The notes beneath the pieces are model-generated. The model did not search any database. It was not told the DNA's origin and was given only the letters and a program-made list of their open reading frames with translations. From NCBI GenBank assembly GCA_964351625.1, contig CAYGOV010000018.1, forward strand, positions 6,250 to 70,249: DNA of 64,000 bases, given 5' to 3'. A program made the position numbers and the translations under genes. Source of the stretch: Marinoscillum sp964351625. GTDB taxonomy: Bacteria; Bacteroidota; Bacteroidia; Cytophagales; Cyclobacteriaceae. Shown here one piece after another: positions 1 through 9,154 of this stretch (within the stretch, counting starts at the first letter, position 1; every line of letters begins with the position of its first letter).

Positions 1-109
1 AATTGTATGAGTCTTTAAGTGTGGCAAGAGAATTAGATTTTTCACTAACAGCTTTCCTCGAACAAGAAAGTGCTGTTAGTAGCATTATTACAATCAAAAT
101 TCTATTCAT
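1..109 (-). CDS. Lipoprotein, N-terminal fragment cut by the window edge
   Basis: The first 36 codons of a minus-strand gene are readable before the window ends. They encode a lipoprotein signal peptide: MNRILIVIMLLTALSC, with the lipobox ALSC and cysteine at residue 16, followed by a polar stretch (SRKAVSEKSNS). The product should be lipidated and anchored in the cell envelope. Function cannot be told from the fragment. The ATG at 109 faces away from the next gene, leaving about 220 bp of divergent intergenic DNA that probably holds both promoters. Confidence 0.7.
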   Translation of the reverse strand, partial: MNRILIVIMLLTALSCSRKAVSEKSNSLATLKDSYN

Positions 110-328
110 AGCAAAGAGGGATATTTGTGTCTTCTCAAATTTTAGCTCAAATTGTATCAAAAAGAACTAACTCTGAAATAATAAGATTGTTTTTTATCCA
201 ATAAAGTGTTGTAAACGACCAATTTAAATCAATGACAATTAAATTTACACAACATACTAAGTGGTTTTGGTCCTGAGAATGTTCCACCTTTACTTTCAAT
301 CAAAATCACCAAAAAAAATTTTAGTAAA

Positions 329-994
329 ATGAAGCATTTAATTATCATCAGTCTTTTATTGATTTCTATCAATGGTTTCTCGCAGGCATTTTCGCAGTAT
401 AATTTTGGAAACTTCGGTGGCTCACTTAATTTCAATTTGGAAACGACAGGTGAAGATATCGATGGATCACCTTATGTTAATGATTCATGGGAAGCCGCTA
501 CTATCTATTATGCCAATGATTCTCAAATAGAACTCCCTGAAACTAAGTTTAACACGCAAAGCGGGGACATTATTTTCAATTATGAGAATAAGGCCTATAG
601 AGTCCCAGATAAAAAAACAATCACTAACTTCCTTATTGGTGATCGACAATTTATAGGTGCTTTTGACGATAAGAACAAATATGAGTTTTACGAATTGATG
701 CAGAACGGAACCAGGATTGCACTACTAAAAAAATATAGATGCACTATTTTAAAAGGTAATCCTAGTAAGGGCTATATCGAAGGGACCAATTCTAAATATC
801 TACTGAAAGAGGAATTTTACGTGAAAGGACCGAATCAAAATGTAGTGGAAATCCGACCAAATAAAGGGATTTACATTCTTGACCACATTCAAAGCCATCA
901 AGGAGAGGTAAAATTCTACATCAAAGAGAATAAACTCAAAATGAAAACTGTAGAGGATTTGCTACAAGTAATCGATTATTACAACTCTATCTGA
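329..994 (+). CDS. Secreted protein of unknown function
   Basis: A 221-residue protein that starts with a clear Sec signal peptide (MKHLIIISLLLISINGFSQA, cleavage probably near the FSQ), so it is exported to the periplasm or beyond. The mature part is polar, rich in Asn, Tyr and Lys, has no further membrane segment, and I do not recognise a family. It stands alone, diverges from the upstream lipoprotein gene and converges on aconitase across a strong bidirectional hairpin. The start is the first ATG and gives a complete signal peptide. Confidence 0.75.
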   Translation: MKHLIIISLLLISINGFSQAFSQYNFGNFGGSLNFNLETTGEDIDGSPYVNDSWEAATIYYANDSQIELPETKFNTQSGDIIFNYENKAYRVPDKKTITNFLIGDRQFIGAFDDKNKYEFYELMQNGTRIALLKKYRCTILKGNPSKGYIEGTNSKYLLKEEFYVKGPNQNVVEIRPNKGIYILDHIQSHQGEVKFYIKENKLKMKTVEDLLQVIDYYNSI

Positions 995-1020
995 TTTACT
1001 TAAAATCTTACTTTATACAA

Positions 1021-1053
1021 GAAAGCCCCATCGATTTCATCGATGGGGCTTTC
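1021..1053. terminator. Bidirectional intrinsic terminator
   Basis: A perfect 15-bp stem (arms 1021-1035 and 1039-1053) with a 3-nt loop ttc, followed by a T-rich run on the plus strand. It sits between two convergent genes, the secreted protein and aconitase, and can serve both. Confidence 0.9.
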
Positions 1054-1073
1054 TCTTTTAGTATCTCTCCATC

Positions 1074-3341
1074 TTAGGAGTTGTTCTGTAATTTGATCAA
1101 GTTCAATGCAGATCCTGCTTTGAACCAACCGATCTGGCTATCATTATAAGTATGGTTGGCCATGATTACATCTGAACTTCCATCAGCATGATTGAATTTC
1201 AAGCTTAGCGGTTTACCAGTAGTAAAGTCCACCAAATCCAAGAAGTCGATCGTATCATCTTCTTGTATCTTATCATAGTCTGCCTCATTGGCAAATGTCA
1301 AACCAAGCATCCCCTGCTTTTTCAGGTTGGTCTCGTGAATCCTTGCAAAGGACTTTACTAATACAGCTCTTACCCCCAAATGTCTTGGTTGCATAGCGGC
1401 ATGCTCACGAGAAGATCCTTCGCCGTAGTTATGATCACCTACCACTATAGTAGGGATACCAGCGGCTTTGTAAGCTCTCTGCGTATCTGGTACAGCGCCA
1501 TATTCTCCGGTCAATTCATTCTTAACATTATCAGTCTTATCATTGAATGCATTGACCGCACCTGTTAAAGTGTTGTTAGAGATATTGTCCAAATGACCTC
1601 TGTATCTCAACCATGGACCCGCCATAGAGATATGATCCGTAGTACACTTACCTTTTGCTTTGATCAAAATCCTTGCCCCCGTGATGTTTTTTCCATCCCA
1701 AGGAGTAAACGGATCAAGCAATTGTAACCTGCTAGAGTCTTTAGCTACTTTCACTTCAATACCCGAACCATCTTCTGCTGGTGCTAAATACCCTGAATCT
1801 TCTACATCAAAACCTTTCTCAGGCAGTTCCCATCCGTGAGGTGGGTCGAGTTTTACTTGCTCACCTTTATCGTTAGTGAGTGTGTCCGTGATTGGATTGA
1901 ACCCTAAATTTCCAGAAATCGCTATAGCGGCAACCATCTCAGGAGAAGTTACAAAAGCATGGGTATTTGGATTACCGTCCGCTCTTTTAGAAAAGTTTCT
2001 ATTGAAAGAGTGAATGATCGTGTTTTTCTCTTTTTTGTCTGCACCTGCTCTGTCCCACTGTCCGATACATGGTCCACAAGCATTGGTGAATATCTTAGTC
2101 CCTAGTTTTTCGAAAGTATCTAGGAAACCGTCTCTTTCTACCGTAAATCTCACCTGCTCCGATCCTGGATTTATTCCAAACTCTGCTGCAGGTTTTAAGC
2201 CTTTGGCCAAAGCCTGCTCCGCAATGGAAGCCGCGCGTGAAATATCTTCATATGATGAGTTGGTACATGACCCGATCAATCCCCATTCTACTTTAGTTGG
2301 CCAATCGTTCTTCTTAGCCAGAGCAGCCATCTTGCCTATTGGTGTAGCCAAATCTGGAGTAAAAGGTCCATTTACATGAGGCTCGAGTGTGTTGAGGTCG
2401 ATTTCTATCACTTGATCGAAATATTTTTCAGGGTTCGCATAGACTTCAGCGTCTCCAGTCAGATGTTCTTTTACCTCATTGGCTAAATCAGCCACTTCAC
2501 TTCGCCCTGTAGCTCTTAGGTAGCGCTCCATAGACTCATCATATCCGAAAGTAGAAGTAGTAGCGCCTATCTCCGCACCCATGTTGCATATCGTGCCTTT
2601 TCCAGTACAAGACATACTCTTAGCTCCCTCGCCAAAGTATTCCACAATAGCTCCAGTACCTCCTTTTACAGTTAGAATACCCGCTACTTTCAAAATCACA
2701 TCTTTCGGGGAAGTCCATCCGTTTAGCTTACCTGTAAGCTTTACACCTATCAGTTTTGGGAATTTCAACTCCCAAGCCATTCCTGCCATCACATCTACGG
2801 CATCAGCTCCACCTACACCGATCGCCACCATACCCAAACCACCTGCATTCACAGTGTGGGAATCTGTACCAATCATCATTCCTCCAGGAAAAGCGTAGTT
2901 TTCAAGCACCACTTGGTGAATGATCCCAGATCCTGGCTTCCAAAAGCCTATTCCATATTTTTTCGAAACAGATTCTAAAAAGTTAAAAACTTCATTACTA
3001 GTATTCAAAGCATTCTGCAAATCCGCAGCGGCACCTATTTTGGCTTGGATCAAGTGATCACAATGCACTGTAGTGGGCACAGCCACATTGGGTTTACCAG
3101 CTTGCATGAACTGGAGCAATGCCATCTGGGCAGTGGCATCCTGACATGCGATACGATCAGGAGCAAAATCAACATAGGAACCACCCCTTTTATATTCCTC
3201 AGAAGGATCGCCTTGATATAGATGACTGTAAAGTATCTTCTCAGATAAAGTCAATGCTTTACCCGTGATAGATTTCGCCTTTTCTACGCGCTCCCCTATG
3301 GTGCGATAGACTTCCTTGATCATACTTACATCAAATGCCAT
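1074..3341 (-). CDS. acn: Aconitate hydratase, mitochondrial type
   Basis: A cytosolic TCA-cycle enzyme that isomerises citrate to isocitrate through cis-aconitate with a [4Fe-4S] cluster. At 755 residues it has the length of the mitochondrial-type aconitases usual in Bacteroidota rather than AcnA (about 890) or AcnB. Visible signatures: GTDSHTVNAGG near 158-168, IGSCTNSSYED near 356-366, and the cluster ligands Cys359, Cys422 and Cys425 (NACGPCIGQW). A swivel-domain GDHNYGEGSSREHA motif lies in the C-terminal part. The domain order is complete. The gene is monocistronic, diverges from the permease gene, and ends at a bidirectional terminator. Confidence 0.97.
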   Translation of the reverse strand: MAFDVSMIKEVYRTIGERVEKAKSITGKALTLSEKILYSHLYQGDPSEEYKRGGSYVDFAPDRIACQDATAQMALLQFMQAGKPNVAVPTTVHCDHLIQAKIGAAADLQNALNTSNEVFNFLESVSKKYGIGFWKPGSGIIHQVVLENYAFPGGMMIGTDSHTVNAGGLGMVAIGVGGADAVDVMAGMAWELKFPKLIGVKLTGKLNGWTSPKDVILKVAGILTVKGGTGAIVEYFGEGAKSMSCTGKGTICNMGAEIGATTSTFGYDESMERYLRATGRSEVADLANEVKEHLTGDAEVYANPEKYFDQVIEIDLNTLEPHVNGPFTPDLATPIGKMAALAKKNDWPTKVEWGLIGSCTNSSYEDISRAASIAEQALAKGLKPAAEFGINPGSEQVRFTVERDGFLDTFEKLGTKIFTNACGPCIGQWDRAGADKKEKNTIIHSFNRNFSKRADGNPNTHAFVTSPEMVAAIAISGNLGFNPITDTLTNDKGEQVKLDPPHGWELPEKGFDVEDSGYLAPAEDGSGIEVKVAKDSSRLQLLDPFTPWDGKNITGARILIKAKGKCTTDHISMAGPWLRYRGHLDNISNNTLTGAVNAFNDKTDNVKNELTGEYGAVPDTQRAYKAAGIPTIVVGDHNYGEGSSREHAAMQPRHLGVRAVLVKSFARIHETNLKKQGMLGLTFANEADYDKIQEDDTIDFLDLVDFTTGKPLSLKFNHADGSSDVIMANHTYNDSQIGWFKAGSALNLIKLQNNS

Positions 3342-3507
3342 ATAGATTATCCTTTAGTTCTCGAAAAATGTAAAGTTATTCAAACTTAAAAACCTTTAAA
3401 TATTATTGTGCCAAAACATTAAGACTAGCTGAATTCAAAATTATTCAATCAATAAATCCTTCTAGTCTGCTATCTTTATTTTACCAAAAACCTATTTATC
3501 TAAATAC

Positions 3508-4569
3508 ATGGAAAACCATCAATCTTCCTTGGCGAGAGCAGCGTATCTCTTGCTTACTATTGTTTGCACCACCATAATACTTGTTTATTCCGAGGAATAC
3601 ATCATTCCTTTTATACTAGCATTGATTGTTTGGTTCATTATACATGAGCTCCGCGAAAACATACAGCAAATACCTTGGATGCGGGACAATTGTCCCATGT
3701 GGTTGCAGAGTACCATTGGATTCGTGGTAATCAACTTGGTAATCTTTCTCATTATAGAACTCTTGCTTGTCAGTATGGGCAATCTCTTAGAAGGAATAGA
3801 ATTGTACGAAGCAAACCTAGATGCTACGTTGCTGGAGATAAATGAGCTAGTAGGCATGGATGTTACTTCTCAACTGTACACATATGTCAAGGAATTAGAT
3901 ATGGCAACATTAGCTGGCGATATGATCGATTATGTCACTTTCATCGTCGGAGATGCATTTCTGATATTGCTATATGTCTTATTCCTTCTGATAGAGGAAA
4001 GTATTTTCCCCTATAAACTCAATATTCTATACCCATCTGAGAAGCAACAGAAAAAAACAGTGAAGCTTTTCCAAAAAATGGATCACAGTATCAGCCGATA
4101 TCTCACGCTTAAAACTATTGTGAGCTTATTGACAGGTGTACTTAGTTATGTTGCCCTATTGCTTTTAGGAATAGATGCACCTGTTTTTTGGGCCATATTG
4201 ATTTTCGTCTTAAACTATATCCCTACGATTGGCTCATTGATAGCTACGCTCTTTCCGGCATGCTTCGCTGTACTTCAATATGGACAACTTGGACCATTCC
4301 TCTATGTCCTTGTGATAGTAGGCATCATACAAGTAGTCGTAGGTAACATCATAGAACCTAAACTTATGGGGAACTCTCTCAACATTAGCTCGCTTGTAGT
4401 TATACTTTCCCTAACGATATGGGGGGCTATATGGGGTGTAATGGGTATGATCCTAAGTGTCCCCATCACAGTGATGATGATCGTCGTATTCGAGGAAATC
4501 CCAGGTCTAAAATTTGTCGCTGTGATGCTTTCCGAAAAGGGGCAACTCAATACACTAGAAGACGATTAA
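3508..4569 (+). CDS. AI-2E transporter family permease
   Basis: A 353-residue inner-membrane protein of the AI-2E transporter family (PF01594), whose members are proposed exporters or sodium/proton antiporters; substrates are mostly unknown. Two N-terminal membrane segments fall at about 10-45, another near 70-90, and a block of closely packed helices fills about 140-335. The family signature region is present: NYIPTIGSLIATLFPA and later GNIIEPKLMGNSLNISSL. The soluble part between about 95 and 140 is also typical. It lies 52 bp upstream of the M16 peptidase on the same strand and may be co-transcribed with it. A role in AI-2 signalling should not be assumed. Confidence 0.88.
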   Translation: MENHQSSLARAAYLLLTIVCTTIILVYSEEYIIPFILALIVWFIIHELRENIQQIPWMRDNCPMWLQSTIGFVVINLVIFLIIELLLVSMGNLLEGIELYEANLDATLLEINELVGMDVTSQLYTYVKELDMATLAGDMIDYVTFIVGDAFLILLYVLFLLIEESIFPYKLNILYPSEKQQKKTVKLFQKMDHSISRYLTLKTIVSLLTGVLSYVALLLLGIDAPVFWAILIFVLNYIPTIGSLIATLFPACFAVLQYGQLGPFLYVLVIVGIIQVVVGNIIEPKLMGNSLNISSLVVILSLTIWGAIWGVMGMILSVPITVMMIVVFEEIPGLKFVAVMLSEKGQLNTLEDD

Positions 4570-4621
4570 AAAACACTCCTTATCTTTTATCTACCTTTAC
4601 CTATAATATAAACAGACCCAA

Positions 4622-7579
4622 ATGAAAGCATTTTTCTCGGCATTGCTATTGACCTTCTTAATTGCCTGCCAACCCACTCCTGAAAAGTTTGAAACCAAGA
4701 CAGCTACAGCTGACGACTATACTTATGAATATGTAGTCGGTGACCCAATGGAAACCAGAATTTATACGCTGGATAATGGACTAAAAGTCTATCTCAGCGA
4801 TTATAAAAATGCCCCTCGATTACATGTATACATCCCTGTAAAAGCAGGTGGTAAAAATGACCCTGCAACAAACACAGGTTTGGCACATTATCTAGAACAC
4901 ATGATGTTCAAAGGAAATGACAAATTTGGGACGCTTGATTATGAGCAAGAAGTCGTGATGTTGGATAGCATAGAAGCCATGTTCAATCAATATGCGACCC
5001 TTACAGATGATGTTGAGCGCACAGCTTATTATGAAGGAATAGATGCCTACTCCAACGAAGCGGCAAAGTGGGCAATAGCCAACGAGTACGACAAAATGAT
5101 TGCACTACTGGGTGGTAAAGGACTCAATGCCTACACCTCAGAGGACCGTACAGTTTATACAGTTGATATTCCATCTAATGAGTTAGCAAGATTCATGGAA
5201 ATAGAAGGTTCACGCTTTAGTAAAATCGTCAATCGCCTTTTTCATACTGAGCTAGAAGCAGTCTATGAAGAAAAGAACCGCTCACTTGATAATGACAACT
5301 GGAAAGTCTACGAGACTATGTACGCAAGTATGTTTACAGCGCATCCTTATGGTACACAAACGGTAATCGGTACTATAGATCATCTGAAGAATCCTTCAAT
5401 AACAGAGATTGTTAACTACTTCGAAACGTACTACAAACCCAACAATGTAGCTATCTGTATCAGTGGAGATATTGACTACACCAAAACCATCAAACTCATT
5501 GATGAAAATTTCGGAAGCTGGGAGCCAAACACCACGTTACCAACTTGGACGAAAGTAGAAGAGGCGCCTATCACAGCTCCTATTGAAAAAGAAGTTTATG
5601 GACCCAATGCAGAATTTCTATATATGGGTTATCGCTTTGACGGAACTTCCTCTGACGAAATCATCAAGGTGAAGCTCATTGATATGCTGTTGAGTAATTC
5701 TGAAGCAGGACTTATTGATATTAATCTAAAGCAAAAGCAGACGGTGCTTAGTGCTGGATCCTACGTGGACGCTATGAACGATTATTCTGTTCACACTTTC
5801 TATGGCAACCCGAAGCAGAATCAGACATTGGAAGAAGTTCGTGACCTAATTCTTGAGCAAATAGAATTGGTAAAGCAAGGCGCCTTTGATGACTGGTTAA
5901 TTGGTGCTGTCATAGCAGACTTTAAAACTTCAGCTATGAAAGGCTTGGAAAGTAATTCGTCTAGAGCCAATGATATGGTGATGGCATTTACCAATAACAT
6001 GGCATGGAGCGACTATATCCAAGAGATTGAAAAGATGGAAGCAATCACAAAGGAAGATCTTGTAACTTTTGCGAATGCTAACTATAAAGACAACTATGTG
6101 GTGGTCTATAAACGCAATGGTGAAGATAAAAACCAACAAAAAGTAGACAAGCCACAAATCACGAAAGTGCCTCTAAACAGGGATAGCAAATCTCCTTTCC
6201 ATGAGAAAATAGCTGCAACCGAAGTGGAAAAACTAACACCATCTTATGTGGATTATAACAAGGATGTGGTGAAGTCCACTGTGAACAATGTGGAAGTACT
6301 CAGCGCCTTTAATAAAGAGAATGAGTTATTTGAATTGACCTACCTTTTTGACTTTGGCCAAAATGCAGATCCTAAATTATCCTTCGCAGCATCCTATCTA
6401 GAGTATATAGGTAATGAAATGTACAGCGCCGAGGAATTCAAAAAAGAGCTGTATAAAATCGGATGTAGCTTCAGTGTGAATGCTTCGCAAGAGCGCACTT
6501 ATGTGACGCTTTCTGGATTGGATGAGAACATGACAGAAGCTACCAAGTTATTTGAGTCACTTTTGGCAAATCCAAAAGCTGACCAAGATGCATTGGATAA
6601 AATGGTGGATAGAACCTTCAAGGCTCGTACGGATGCCAAAAAAGATAAAGGTGCTATCCTTTGGAGTGGCCTTTTCAACTATGGAAAATATGGAGCTAAC
6701 AACCCTTTCAATGATGTAATTCCAAATTATGAACTCGAGAAAATAGAGGCAACTGACTTGATAGAGATCATCCAAGGGCTTACGAAGCTGCCTCATAGAA
6801 TTTTGTACTACGGTCCACAACCGACTAAAGAAGTAGAGACCTTTTTAGCCGAAAATCATCCAGTACCTGCATCATTCAATGAAATACCAGAATTGAAAGT
6901 CTATCCGGAATTAGATATGGAAGAGCCTAAAGTCTATTGGGCAGATTACGACATGCGTCAGACCGAGGTTATTTTCTTATCTAAAGGAAATCAGTATAAT
7001 TCAGAGATGGAGCCTGCAGTAAGGCTTTTCAACCAGTACTTTGGCGGTGGAATGAATAGCGTGGTTTTCCAAGAAATCCGCGAAGCACAAGGTCTAGCTT
7101 ATTCAGTGTTTTCGAGCTATTCTCAAGCATCTAAAAAGGAAAAGAGTGACTATTTATTCGCATATGTGGGTACACAAGCTGATAAGCAATCTGAGGCTAT
7201 GGATGCTTTGATGGGACTACTCAATGACATGCCACAGACAGAAGACGCTTTCAATATTGCTAAGGATGCTATTCTTAACAAAATAGAGTCTGAGCGCGTT
7301 ACTAGATCAAGCGTGCTTTGGAGCTACATCGGCGCTCAGGACAAAGGACTTGATTATGATATCAGAAAGGATATTTACAATCAGGTAAAAGAAATGAACT
7401 TTGAAGATCTCAAAACCTTCCAAGAGACTTTTATTAAAGACAATCAATACATCACTGTACTCGTTGGGTCACGAGACAATATTGATTTTGACAGCTTAAA
7501 GAAATATGGCAAAATCGAAGAAGTGCCATTGGATAAATTGTTCGGTTATACCGACCCAGATCAGGTCGTGATCGAATGA
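4622..7579 (+). CDS. M16 family zinc metallopeptidase, lipoprotein
   Basis: A 985-residue two-repeat pitrilysin/insulinase-type peptidase. The N-terminus is a lipoprotein signal (MKAFFSALLLTFLIAC, cysteine 16), so the enzyme is envelope-anchored. The inverted zinc motif HxxEH is seen as HYLEH (His89, Glu92, His93), with the distal glutamate expected in LEAVYEEKNRS near residue 205. The second half repeats the M16 fold without a zinc motif (GGGMNSVVFQEIREAQGLAY, near 810-830), as in other single-chain M16 proteases. It probably degrades peptides in the periplasm or at the surface. The next lipoprotein gene follows after 43 bp and may share its transcript. Confidence 0.93.
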   Translation: MKAFFSALLLTFLIACQPTPEKFETKTATADDYTYEYVVGDPMETRIYTLDNGLKVYLSDYKNAPRLHVYIPVKAGGKNDPATNTGLAHYLEHMMFKGNDKFGTLDYEQEVVMLDSIEAMFNQYATLTDDVERTAYYEGIDAYSNEAAKWAIANEYDKMIALLGGKGLNAYTSEDRTVYTVDIPSNELARFMEIEGSRFSKIVNRLFHTELEAVYEEKNRSLDNDNWKVYETMYASMFTAHPYGTQTVIGTIDHLKNPSITEIVNYFETYYKPNNVAICISGDIDYTKTIKLIDENFGSWEPNTTLPTWTKVEEAPITAPIEKEVYGPNAEFLYMGYRFDGTSSDEIIKVKLIDMLLSNSEAGLIDINLKQKQTVLSAGSYVDAMNDYSVHTFYGNPKQNQTLEEVRDLILEQIELVKQGAFDDWLIGAVIADFKTSAMKGLESNSSRANDMVMAFTNNMAWSDYIQEIEKMEAITKEDLVTFANANYKDNYVVVYKRNGEDKNQQKVDKPQITKVPLNRDSKSPFHEKIAATEVEKLTPSYVDYNKDVVKSTVNNVEVLSAFNKENELFELTYLFDFGQNADPKLSFAASYLEYIGNEMYSAEEFKKELYKIGCSFSVNASQERTYVTLSGLDENMTEATKLFESLLANPKADQDALDKMVDRTFKARTDAKKDKGAILWSGLFNYGKYGANNPFNDVIPNYELEKIEATDLIEIIQGLTKLPHRILYYGPQPTKEVETFLAENHPVPASFNEIPELKVYPELDMEEPKVYWADYDMRQTEVIFLSKGNQYNSEMEPAVRLFNQYFGGGMNSVVFQEIREAQGLAYSVFSSYSQASKKEKSDYLFAYVGTQADKQSEAMDALMGLLNDMPQTEDAFNIAKDAILNKIESERVTRSSVLWSYIGAQDKGLDYDIRKDIYNQVKEMNFEDLKTFQETFIKDNQYITVLVGSRDNIDFDSLKKYGKIEEVPLDKLFGYTDPDQVVIE

Positions 7580-7622
7580 TAGAAGTCTTAAATAAATTTT
7601 TATTTAAACTAAAAACTAGATC

Positions 7623-8393
7623 ATGAAACTTACTTATTTCCTACCATTAATCATATTAGCTGCAAGCTGTGGGCCTGCGAAGAATACTTCGGAAGAAACA
7701 GCGGAAGCAACAACCAAAAAATACAATGTTTACAAGGCACCAGCATCTCCTCAATTTCCAGAGTCTGTGCTTACCAAAAATGATGTGACCGTAATTGCCA
7801 AAGACTCTACCTACGCTGTTGACTTCATTTTTGATGTAACAGGGTTTGATCTGGGTGTTCAAACCTCTGATGCTGAGACCAGAGGCATAGCCAATTCTGG
7901 TAAAGGACAGCATATTCACTTCATCGTGAACAATGGACCCTACTCAGCGCATTACATGCCAGGTGTGTCCAATGAACTCGCAGCGGGCAATTATGTCATA
8001 TTGGCGTTCTTGTCTAGATCTTATCACGAAAGTGTGAAAAGTACAACTGCTTATTACATTCAAAACTTAACCGTGGGTGATGTGGAGCCAGTTGAAGCCG
8101 ATCTTGCTGCCCCACATTTATTCTTTAGCCGTCCTAAAGGAACTTACTCTGGCGCAGATACGGAAAAATTGATGTTGGATTTCTACCTCCTCAATGTTGC
8201 AATCTCACCAGAAGGCAATAAAGTAAAAGCGACCATCAACGGTGAAGAATACATGATTACCGAATGGGCGCCTTACTTCATAGAAGGTTTGGAGAAAGGC
8301 ACAGTAACTATCAAGCTTGAGTTGATCGACAAAGACGGCAATGCGATCCCTGGTCCGTTCAACATAGTAGAACGAAAAGTCACTTTGGAGTGA
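7623..8393 (+). CDS. Lipoprotein of unknown function
   Basis: A 256-residue lipoprotein: signal peptide MKLTYFLPLIILAASC with cysteine 16, a Thr/Glu/Lys-rich linker, then a beta-rich domain. A conserved-looking core reads GQHIHFIVNNGPYSAHY and then AAGNYVILAFLSRSYHES. I do not recognise a named family with certainty. It follows the M16 peptidase by 43 bp and is closed by a good terminator, so the two are probably one transcription unit. No catalytic motif is evident. Confidence 0.75.
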   Translation: MKLTYFLPLIILAASCGPAKNTSEETAEATTKKYNVYKAPASPQFPESVLTKNDVTVIAKDSTYAVDFIFDVTGFDLGVQTSDAETRGIANSGKGQHIHFIVNNGPYSAHYMPGVSNELAAGNYVILAFLSRSYHESVKSTTAYYIQNLTVGDVEPVEADLAAPHLFFSRPKGTYSGADTEKLMLDFYLLNVAISPEGNKVKATINGEEYMITEWAPYFIEGLEKGTVTIKLELIDKDGNAIPGPFNIVERKVTLE

Positions 8394-8413
8394 CCCTAGA
8401 TCATTAAAGAATT

Positions 8414-8440
8414 GAAAAGGCGCTTTATGAGCGCCTTTTC
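8414..8440. terminator. Intrinsic terminator
   Basis: An 11-bp perfect stem (8414-8424 with 8430-8440) with loop ttatg and a trailing T-rich run on the plus strand. It ends the M16/lipoprotein unit. The A-rich left side also suits termination of the convergent response-regulator transcript. Confidence 0.88.
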
Positions 8441-8459
8441 TTTTATAGCGGTGATGAAT

Positions 8460-9122
8460 TCATGAAAACCAGCCCTTCTTGGTTGCTAGGTTTATTGCCT
8501 GAGCTTTATTGCTCACATGCAGTTTCTTATAGATATTGGTGATGTGTGTCCTTACGGTAAATGGGCTGATAAATAGCTTATTCGCAATCAATTTATAATC
8601 CGACCCACTTATAAGTCCTTGGAGAATTTCCATCTCTCTATCCGTTAGCACATTTTCTTCCTTTTGCTGTACGGCCACTTTTGCACCAGATAAAAGCTGT
8701 AAAGCTTTGCGAGCTATCCGTGGACTCATCGGTGCTCCACCATAGTTCATAACCTGACGAAGTGACTCAGCTATGGCCTCTACTTTTTCGTCTTTGAGAA
8801 GATAACCAACAGCGCCAGATTTAATCGCTTCAAAAATTTTAGCATCATCATCAAATACAGTGAGCATAACATAATGCACTCCAGGATAAAGCTGAAAACC
8901 TGCACTCACAGCGCCAATTCCATCCAACTCAGGCATATCTATATCCATCAAGACTACATCTGGTAGTTTGTGCGAAGTTTTCATTTGAGCAAGAAAATCA
9001 ACACCATTCTCAGCTATAAAAGTCACCTCGAAATCATCGTATTGTCCGATTTTCTGAGATAGAGATGACCGGTTGGGCAGCTTATCATCTACTATAGCAA
9101 CATTTATCGGTTTGGTGGACAT
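8460..9122 (-). CDS. NarL/FixJ-type response regulator
   Basis: A 220-residue cytoplasmic two-component regulator. The receiver domain (1-125) has the acidic pair Asp12/Asp13, the phospho-acceptor Asp60 in VVLMDIDMPELDG, and the conserved lysine in GYLLKDEKV. The C-terminal LuxR-type helix-turn-helix spans about 155-215 (LTDREMEILQGLISG, then SPFTVRTHITNIYKKLHV). It lies 32 bp downstream of the sensor-kinase gene on the same strand, so the pair is almost certainly an operon and cognate partners. A near-palindromic motif present at two other regulatory positions lies exactly at the junction of the two genes. Confidence 0.95.
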   Translation of the reverse strand: MSTKPINVAIVDDKLPNRSSLSQKIGQYDDFEVTFIAENGVDFLAQMKTSHKLPDVVLMDIDMPELDGIGAVSAGFQLYPGVHYVMLTVFDDDAKIFEAIKSGAVGYLLKDEKVEAIAESLRQVMNYGGAPMSPRIARKALQLLSGAKVAVQQKEENVLTDREMEILQGLISGSDYKLIANKLFISPFTVRTHITNIYKKLHVSNKAQAINLATKKGWFS

Positions 9123-9154
9123 AGTACAAAAATCAGTGAATTACCCTACTGCAC

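Noticed and set aside
3508..4569. Autoinducer-2 exporter
   Set aside because: The family name reflects one member; no luxS or other AI-2 gene is nearby, so only the family is stated.
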